Below, one piece after another: positions 56,020-64,000 of a stretch of 64,000 nucleotides of DNA. How positions within the stretch are numbered: the stretch's first letter is position 1; each line of letters starts with the position of its first letter. The position numbers and the translations under genes were made by a program. The notes beneath the pieces were generated by a model, which saw nothing but the letters and a program-made list of their open reading frames with translations, had not been told where the DNA came from and searched no databases. Origin of the DNA: Hawksworthiomyces lignivorus. Its lineage: Eukaryota > Ascomycota > Sordariomycetes > Ophiostomatales > Ophiostomataceae. The DNA lies in assembly GCA_002917075.1 (NCBI GenBank), contig NTMA01000080.1:62001-126000 (forward strand). Reading direction: 5' to 3'.

Positions 56020-58371
56020 ATGGTACACGCTTTGCTCGTCTCTAGCCTCGTGGCAGCGTATCTACAGCCTGCTGCAGCAGGCATTCTTCCTCGTGCAGGA
56101 CATGCACACGGCTCCGCGCTTACCGTCGACGTCGGCTACGCCACATATACAGGCGTCTACAACCGCACCACTGGTCTAAATGTCTGGAAGGGTATCCGCT
56201 ATGCGCAGGCACCGGTGGGAGAGCTGCGATGGCAGGATCCGCGAGTGCCCGTCCCCTCCGAGAACTCGACGGCGCCCATCCTCGCAGACAGCTTCGGCCC
56301 GCCCTGCCCGCAGTCTGCCCCAAATGTCCCGGGCGCCGCGTCGCTGTTTTTCCCTAGTAGCGAGGACTGCCTCTTTCTTAACGTCTACGCGCCGGCGGCC
56401 AACGCGTCTGCGGGAGACGCCAGGCCCGTCCTTGTCTGGATTCACGGTGGCGGCTACGGCCTTGGCGACGGTCAGCAAGACTTCTCCGACTTTATCGTGT
56501 CCACCAACCACGCCATGGTCGTCGTATCGATTCAATATAGGGTCTGTTTTCTCTTTTCTTACGTGTTTGTAAACGCGAAATTCATTCATGCTTTCCGCAG
56601 CTAGCTGACTATGAGTCTGCAGCTCGGTGCCTTTGGCTTCCTCGCCTCTGACGAAGTCAGCCAGCGCGGCCGCCTCAACGCCGGCCTGCAGGACCAGCGC
56701 GCTGCCCTTCTCTGGGTGCAGCAGCATATCAAAAAATTCGGCGGCGATCCAGCCCGCGTAACTGCCACCGGCGAGTCTGCCGGCGGTGGATCCGTGCTTC
56801 TGCACTCGTTGGCTGCGGCCAACAATAGCGGATTGTTCCGCAACGTAAGTTCCCATCCTCCTGAATACGGAACTCCTATTTGCTCTCATGATCCAACTTG
56901 GCAACGGGACGCTCACCATCTTTTGCCTGCGTTTGTATCCTATACAGATCTTCACGGCATCCCCCTGGGTCCCGAACCAGCCCACATACAACGATCCCGA
57001 GCCTGAGCGCCACTACCGCGACTTTGCCGCCGTCGCTGGGTGCAACAGCACGAGTGCCCTGCCGCCATCAGCCAACACGAGCTTCGCCCGTTCCACGTTT
57101 GATTGTCTCGTGGCGGCAGACACGCTGGCGCTGCAGAATGCTAGCAACTGGGTGTCGGCCAGCCCGCCGACGCCATACGGCATCTGGTGTGCTCCATCTT
57201 CTCTACAGCAGATTATATGTCTTGCTAATCTAGAACAGGGCCTTTGTTCCCGTCACCGACGGCACGTACGTGATGGGTCCGCCGAGCGAGCTTTTGGCGC
57301 AGGGGCGCATGCAAGAGGTGAACGCTCTGATCGGGGTGAGCCTTTGTCTTTTTTATTTTTATTTTTTATCCAAATGCAAATTATTCAGATCCATGTCACA
57401 GCATTCCTTCCTCTCTCAAGCGGCTCACGCAAGCAGTTGTATTTTGCGGACGGTACTGAAAATAATACCAGAACAACGCCGACGAGGGCGTAATGCTAGG
57501 GCCGCGCAACATCCGCACAGAGACTGACCTCGTGGCCTGGCTGCGCATCTACTTCCACCGCCTGGATGATGCCGGCATTGCGGCCATCCAGGCCGCGTAC
57601 CCTGTGGACCCAGCCTACGCTGCTGCCAACAGCACCACCGCCCTCTTCGAGACCGACGGCCTCCACCCGCCGACTGCTAACGATATTAGCACCTACGCCG
57701 CCGGCGTGCAGCAGCTGGCCTACGTGAGGCGTCTCCAACGCTTCCTCTTCTTTGGTCGAATTTATTTCGTCTGACCTACGTGAGCAGAACCTCTACGCCG
57801 AGGCGTGCGTCGTGTGCCCCAGCTACTGGCTGGCTGCGGCCGTCGCCTCGTCCAAGGCCGGCCGCCGCAGCGGATCGGCCTACCACTACCAGTACTCGGT
57901 GCCGGACGCCATGCACGGCATGGACGTGTCAGCGTACTGGGGCCCACCGACGCCCAACCAGGGCCCGGCTCTCGTGCAGACGTTCCGCGGTATGCAGCTC
58001 ATTTCCAAGCCGCAGGATCCCGCAGCGCGTTTAAAGATGAAAGATTGCTGACACCTCGTTTTCTTTTTGCGCTAGACATCATCGCCAGCTTCGTGGTACA
58101 TGGCGACCCAACCCACGCTGATGCCGCTGCGAATACCACCACCACCACGCAAGAAAGCCTTATAGCCCTCCGGCATTCATGGCGGCGGCATCAGCCGACA
58201 GCCCAGAACGGAACTCGCTTTCGCCACAGCCTGCTCGATCTCAACCAGACGACCGCGGCAGACGGCACGCAGCAGGTACAGCTCAGCGTGGCGGACGCCG
58301 ACTCCTGGGAGGGTGGACGAGGACAGCGGTGCGCCTTCTGGCAGCAGCTGGGGGTCGGGGTTCCCGAGTGA
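56020..58371 (+). CDS. Secreted type-B carboxylesterase/lipase
   Basis: Seven exons: 56,020-56,541, 56,623-56,844, 56,948-57,186, 57,239-57,335, 57,472-57,723, 57,788-57,989 and 58,076-58,371. Phases add up to 609 residues. A signal peptide is clear (MVHALLVSSLVAAYLQPAAAG). Family motifs are GIRYAQAPVGELRW, EDCLFLNVYAP, WIHGGGYGLG (oxyanion hole) and GESAGGGS (nucleophile Ser). The acid is probably Glu in NNADEG and the base His in DAMHGMD. Several N-glycosylation sites (NRT, NST, NAS) fit a secreted enzyme. Intron 1 has a weak GTCTGT donor. It hydrolyses carboxylic esters; the substrate is unknown. The His-rich and Thr-rich C-terminal exon is longer than usual. Confidence 0.9.
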
Positions 58372-58943
58372 AGAGAGCTTAAAAGACGGAGAGAGACAAA
58401 AGCTGATCTTGACCATAAGAGATAAATAGTGAGTCTATTTTTATAAATAGTTACGGACGGGTATTTCGCGTCTGTCATTATAAACCAAATTAATGGAGGG
58501 GGAATGCTATCTCTTCATGTCTGTGTCGGATCGTCTCGCAAGCCCAGCTGCTTTCTCCCATATATGTCGTGACATCTTCTGAAGTCTATCTTCCCATCTT
58601 CTCCGCTATGAAGAAGATGTTCTTTTCGCTCTGCCTTGATCTCAGGGTCACTCTCCCGCCCCGATTCACAAATTATGACAAAACATTCGTTTGCAGACCC
58701 TCACAGCCGCAATCTGTTCTAAAAAATGCAACTCCTTCTAAAATAATGAAGCAACGCCTAGAAACGTGCAATATAGATGAATCGAAACCCCAAAAAAAAA
58801 CAAAATGCTCAGATTGCCAAGAAGGGCGGTTATGAACATGCAACAGCCTCATGATCTTTCCCAAATAAAAGAAGAAAAAGTATAAAGAAAAAAAGAGAAA
58901 AACAAAAAAGTGCGGCAAGCAGATCGCTGCCTGACCTCGCCGG
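58372..58943. other. Convergent 3' flanks of the esterase and ATG26
   Basis: A-rich runs at 58,792-58,802 and 58,860-58,912. No gene seen. Confidence 0.5.
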
Positions 58944-61900
58944 CTACTGTCCGGGGACAGCCACCGCTCCCATGACGCGGCTGCCCAGCGCGCGCTTGGG
59001 GCTGAAGGCGGCCGGGCCGCCGCCCTCGGGCGCCAGGATCATCGACAGCTGCATGGGGTCGTCTTCGCCCACAAACGTCCAGCTCTCCTCGGGCTCTTCG
59101 TCGTCGATGGCGTCGAGCCCGGCGACGTCGCCGCTCTCGCTGTCGCCCAGGTGGTGCGCCGTGCCGTTCTTGCTGGCCTTGGCCTTCACCAGGGACTTGG
59201 CGTACTCCATGTCTCGGTAGATGCACTGGATCGCCGCGTCCACGCCGTTTTCCTACAAGAGATCAGTTAGCAAATGTGCATAGCCTAGAATTCTTATCAA
59301 GGGAGGGGAGATTCTGCTGCTTACCTGCCGGATCTGCTCGCCTAGGGTGGCGGCCTTCTTGATCATGCGCTCCGAGTTGGTCGCCTCCCACAGGGCGCGG
59401 GCGAAGCTGATGGCACCCCACTTCTTGAGGCAGATGCCGACGCCCAGGTCCTCGACGCGCCCGCCAAAGAAGAACTGGTCGCCGAAGAAGGGTCGGATAA
59501 TGGTGGGGATGCCGGCGCGCAGGGATGCGCCCGTGGTGCCGGAGCCGCCGTGGTGCGCGGCCGCGTCGATCTGCGCAAACAGCCAGTCGTGCGGCGCCGA
59601 CTTGATCTGGAAGATCTCGGGCGGCAGCGGCACCTCGGCCTGCGTCGGCGGCGGCGGCGGCTGGTCCTTGTCCTTGGCTGTCACCAGCCGGTCCGACCAG
59701 CCCTTGGACAGGATGCACCGCACGTCAGCCTTGAGCACGGCGTCGATCACCTCCTGCGTCATCTTGGCCGGGTCCGGCACCAGGATGGACCCGAACCCGA
59801 CGTACACTATCTTCTTGCTGTCCTTCCGGGCCTGGTCGATAAAGTTCGTCAGATCCTCCGGTGGCGTCCAGGGCGGCTGCTTGGCAGCGGCCGTCGTCGC
59901 CTGCTCGGGTGCGGCGGCGGCGGCCGGCGTCGCGTCCGCCGACTTGTCCTTGCCGTCCTCGACGCCCTTGGCGCCCTTGGCTGCGGACCCCTCGTCCAGG
60001 AACCAGTAGCCCGTCACGCGGATCCAGTCGCTGTAGTCCAGCGGCGGCGGCACCACGGAGGGGCTGAAGTTGTACAGGAAGGGCACCTTGTTGGGCTGCA
60101 TCTTCTCGAGCGTCGTGTTGGGCAGGCCCAGCGTCTTGTTGCGCCAGCGGTTGATCTGCGACGCGGTGGCCTTCCAGAAGATGTTGTCGAACATGACGTA
60201 CGTGATGTAGTTGTAGGCGCCGCCCATCTTGTGCTCCGGCATGATGAAGGCGTGCGGATAGGCGCGGGTGCGCGTCCACGGCATGGTGAAAGCGCGGAAG
60301 TAGGGGATCTGCAGCTTCTCGGCGATGTGGATCCCGGCCATGGCGCTGGGCGACTCGATCAGCAGGTCGGCGTCCTGGCACGCCGACCACGCCGACGTCA
60401 GCAGCTCGTCCAGCCAGGAGCGCATCTTGGAGTTGGCCTCGCGCAGGAACTGCCAGGTGAAGGTGCCGTTCTCGATGCAGATGCGCATCAGCTCGCCGGG
60501 GTCGCCCTCGACGCGGCCGTAGTCCAGGCCGTGGCTGCGGATCCAGCTCTCGAACTCGGGGTGCGTGGCGATGCGCACCTTGTGGCCCTCGGCCAGCAGG
60601 CCCCGCCCCAGCGCGATGTAGGGCTGCACGTCACCGCGGGAGCCGATGGTCAGGCAGGTGATGCGCAGCGGGTGGGTGGGCTTGAAGTTGAGGAACGAGG
60701 CCTTGGGGTCGTCAAACAGGATCGTCGGCGGGTCGGCCATGTGGGCCGTCTGGCGCAGGAAATTCTTCTGCTGCTGGGCTGCCTTGTCTGTGGCGCTGGC
60801 GACGGCCGCCCCCGCGGCCGCGGCAACGGAAGACGTGTTGGTCGAGGAGGCCGAGCTGTCGGGATTCTCGTCCTGGCGGGCGGCGGCATCCTGGCGCGCC
60901 TCCTGGAGGGCGTCGCGCTCGGCTAGGGCGGCGTCGGCGTCGGCCTTCTCCTCCTCGTTGAGGATGCCAGACTCCCGAAGGTAGCGAGAGGTCTCGAGGC
61001 CCTGCAGCAAGGTGACGTTGCAGTCGTCGCGCATGTCGGCCTGGCTGAACTCGAAAAATAGCTCCTCGTGGCCGCGGATGACGACGACCAGGCCCGAAAA
61101 GCCAAAGCGGAAGCCCTTTTCGGTGGTGACATTCTCGACGTCCTTGAGCGGCAGGATCAGCTTCGTGCGCGTGCCCGGCAGCAGGCTGCGGAAGCAGAAG
61201 GACCGGTCGCTGATGTAGATCTTTCCGTAGAGCGGCAACACGCGCATGAGGTAACCAAAATACGTCGCCTGCAGCTTTTCGGTGCTCGGGAGCGCAAAGT
61301 GGGCCCGGAACCGCTCGTTGGTCGCGATCAGGTCGGTGCCAGAGATGCCCGGCTCGTCGTCGAACTCGTCGTCCGTCCGGGGGCCAAACCCGGTGTCGCC
61401 GTAGTGCTGGCCGCCGCCCTTCCACATGCCTGAGACCTTCTCGACGTAGCCCATGGACTCGGTCGCCAGAAGGGAGCTCATGCGGCGCGACTGCCGGTTT
61501 AGCCAACCCGCGTACGCGCCCGCCCGCTGCAGGGGATAAGAGCCGTACTTGGCCAGGTTCTGAAGGCCGCCCGGCGCTACGCCGGCGGTGGCCGACTGGC
61601 GGAGAGGATCTGAGGGCGCCTCCTCTGAGTCCGCCAGGTGGCCGGTGGTCGCTGCGTGTTGCGGCAGAGGCGGCTGGCCGGGTGTGGAGGGGGGGGCGGC
61701 GGCTTTGCTTCTTCCTGGTGTGGCGGGCGATCCTGTCTGCAGCTGCAGCTGCTGCGACTTGCGTTTCTCGTGGTGGTGGCGCGACGCCGAGGCAGAGCGG
61801 TGCCCCATGGTCGGGCTCTGGAACACCTCGCTGCCGTGCAAGATCTGGCTCGCAGAGGGTTCGTCGCTGGAGGAGGCGACCAGGTTGGAGTAGCTGACCT

Positions 61901-64000
61901 GACTGGGGTCTTCGACGGACGACTGCATAAACGAGTCGGTGGACCCGTGCTTGTCTGACTGGGATTGCTGTCGAGGCTTCCGCTGCTGCTGCTGCTGCTG
62001 CTGCAGCTGCGTCGGCGTCTGTGAGGCCTGCGGCGGGCGACTCTCGCTCGCTGTGCGGCGGTCGATGCTGACAGAGCGGCGAATGCGGTCGCTGAAGCTG
62101 CGGCGAGGCGAGTCCGATCGTAGGACCTGGCTCATGTCGAGGCTGCGGCGGCCGCTACTGCCTCCACCACCGCCGCCAAAGGACGACCGGATGGCGTCAA
62201 AGCTGCCGCGGGGGATCTCGGCACTAGCGCGGGGGCTGCCGTTGACAGGCGAGACAGGGGCCAGCGTGGCGCGCACGGAGTCGTGCAGGCGCGCAGGCTT
62301 GGGGAGCTTGCCGTCGGAAGAGGCGGCGGCGGGCTGGCTGCCCTTGGCGGGGATGGCCGACGAAGGCACGCGGGTGCCGACAAGGCCGCCAAGACCGAAC
62401 ACACTCTCCGAATCTTGCGACGCTGCGTCGTCGGTCGCGCCAGCTGCCAGCGATGTCGTGCCCGCCGCCAAGCCGAGCTTCTCTGCGAGCAGCTGCTGCC
62501 GCTCTTGGTGCTGTGTGGACGAGTCGTCAATGAGGATGCGTAGGATGCGCACGGCTTCCTTGCCGTAGTCGAAGAAGGAGAAGAAGTATTCGTCGACGGC
62601 GTAGGTCTCGTCGTTGTCGATGACGCGAATTTTGCAGGTGTCGGCAAACTCGACCATGGCCTGGGTCTCCTCGATGTCGATGACGTTCTCGATGGGCAGG
62701 GAGATCTTGACGCTGTCGCCGTCGTTGTGGGAGCGGAAGATGACGCGCTGTAGGCTCTTGACCCACTCCTTGGCGCTGGGGGCGCTGTCGGCGCGGAAGT
62801 AGTAGGTGCGGTGGTGGGTGACGACCTGGAAATTGACGCCGTCCTTGTCTTTGTCTGTGACGGTGGCGGAGATACCGTAGCGCAGGTCGATCTGGCCGTG
62901 GGGGAAGTAGAGGTTGGAGGGATCCCGGTAGTAGGCGAGGACGTCGCCCTTCAGACGGAACCAGTAGCGATTGTACTTGGGATTCCGCTTGCCAGACTTG
63001 GCCAGGTAACCAGACTTGGCCACTTCGTTCTGTGACGTGATATGTTAGACAGCTGCAGCAAAAACGGGAGGGAGCCAGCCACAAATTAAGAGATAGAGAC
63101 ACATACGGCTTTCTTAGGAAGATAGGCGTAGAAGCAGATGTGGCGGGCGGTGATGTACATATAGCCCTGCAGGAGGACGCTCTGCAGCAGCCAGCAGGGG
63201 TACTCGTCGATGACCTCCTCGGGCTCGGTGAACTCGAAGATCTCCATGAGCTTGCGAGCGAGCGCAGACGGGCCGCCGGCGTCGATTTCGGCGTCTTTGG
63301 CCTTCTCGCTGCTGGACCGGCGTTCGAGGTCGAAGCTGGGCCGGGCGGCGACCAATTCGGCCTTGGCCTCGAGCATTCTGCTCATGACGGGGGCGATGCT
63401 GCGGATGCTGTTGCTGCGCTCGGCGCGGGTGACTTGGATAGCAGGGGAGGCCGCCGGGGACTCGGCTTCCGGCTCGGTCTGCAGCGATTGCTGCCTGGAT
63501 TTTTGGGGCGGTGTGGGCGCGCTCTCGACGTCTGCCTCGGCATCCTCGTCCTCCTCGAGAATCCTGCTGCTTCCGGCTCCGCCGCCGGCGCCTGCCGTCT
63601 TGGACGATCTGGACGAGAGGCCCGTCGACGAGCGGTGCTTGCTCGACAGTTTTGCCTTGAGCGACGGCAGGGACCGCAGGAGCTTGCTGTCGACAAGGCG
63701 GCTGCGGCGGTCTCCGCTCTTGGCTGGGGGGGTGCTGTCCCCGCTGCTGCTGTTGGTGCTCTGCTTGCTGAAGATGGTCGACTGGGATAGGTCCCGCGAC
63801 CGGCGCTTGTTCTGCTTCTTGTCGGCGGAGGACGTAGCGGGCAGGACGGTTGTCGCTGTCATCCCGGCTGGCCTTGGTGTCCGCCGGGGATCGGCGGGGC
63901 CGTCGGCGTCGGCGGCATCGTCGTCTTCTTCGTCGCTGGACTGACCCTCAAAGCGGTCGTTGAAGTTGACGGTAGACCCGGCGGCGGCAATCAGGCCGAA
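58944..64000 (-). CDS. ATG26: Sterol 3-beta-glucosyltransferase Atg26 (5' end beyond window)
   Basis: Exons 63,107 to the right edge (frame open through 64,000), 59,325-63,029 and 58,944-59,252 give at least about 1,630 residues. Order: a Ser-rich N-terminus with [13 protein letters not shown], the first GRAM domain (KLMEIFEF...[19 protein letters not shown]), a PH domain ([19 protein letters not shown]...), a long Ser/Gln-rich linker, the second GRAM domain ([16 protein letters not shown]...), then the GT28/GT1 catalytic part: [30 protein letters not shown] and the UDP-binding [19 protein letters not shown]. This is the Atg26/UGT51 architecture. The enzyme glucosylates ergosterol at membranes and is needed for pexophagy in some fungi. 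The linker makes it longer than many homologues. Introns are 77 and 72 bp. Confidence 0.93.

Noticed and set aside
59550..60926. Long plus-strand open frame (458 codons) opposite ATG26
   Set aside because: A shadow of the glucosyltransferase catalytic region, with no family features.
1..64000. tRNA genes, rRNA or CRISPR arrays
   Set aside because: No cloverleaf B-box-like sequences or spaced direct repeats were noticed on reading. A tRNAscan-type search was not possible.

Overview
The window is from a filamentous ascomycete (Pezizomycotina; a sordariomycete-like fungus fits, genus not determinable). The evidence is short GT-AG introns (about 50-110 bp), GC-rich coding sequence, and fungal families such as Zn2Cys6 and LaeA-like regulators, a TRI12-type MFS transporter, Atg26, Cdc7 and Bsd2. 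It has two halves.

Positions 1 to about 21,660 are a gene-free, AT-rich graveyard of nested retrotransposons. A Tad/I-like LINE on the minus strand (ORF1 start at 21,656) is split by three LTR elements. One is a minus-strand Ty3/gypsy element (14,753-20,511, 281-bp LTRs, duplicated target AGGTA). The second is a plus-strand chromodomain-bearing Ty3/gypsy element (6,761-14,015, two 503-bp LTRs, duplicated target CAATA). The third is a relative of the first (right end at 5,799, running off the left edge), itself interrupted by another LTR element (right end 2,239). All frames are broken. The DNA shows a strong and unusual mutation signature: GpC is almost absent while CpG is abundant, which is not the classical CpA-to-TpA pattern of RIP. 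The signature stops sharply at about 21,200, inside LINE ORF1.

Positions 21,966-33,189 hold an accessory block that looks like a secondary-metabolism neighbourhood without a backbone enzyme: a short-chain dehydrogenase, a Zn2Cys6 regulator divergent from an NmrA-like reductase, a LaeA-like methyltransferase, and a TRI12-type MFS transporter that is now a pseudogene. Two copies of a degenerate dispersed repeat lie in this block.

From 33,381 on the genes are mostly conserved housekeeping: Cdc7 kinase, condensin subunit 1, complex I subunit NDUFA13/GRIM-19, a hypothetical protein, an aldo/keto reductase, an isochorismatase-like/amidase fusion, a mitochondrial tricarboxylate carrier, a small UQCC2/Cbp6-like protein, a Bsd2-like ubiquitin-ligase adaptor, an L-isoaspartyl methyltransferase, a secreted type-B carboxylesterase, and sterol glucosyltransferase Atg26 (5' end beyond the right edge). 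No rRNA, tRNA or CRISPR array was seen. Exon coordinates come from reading splice sites by eye and checking that phases add up.
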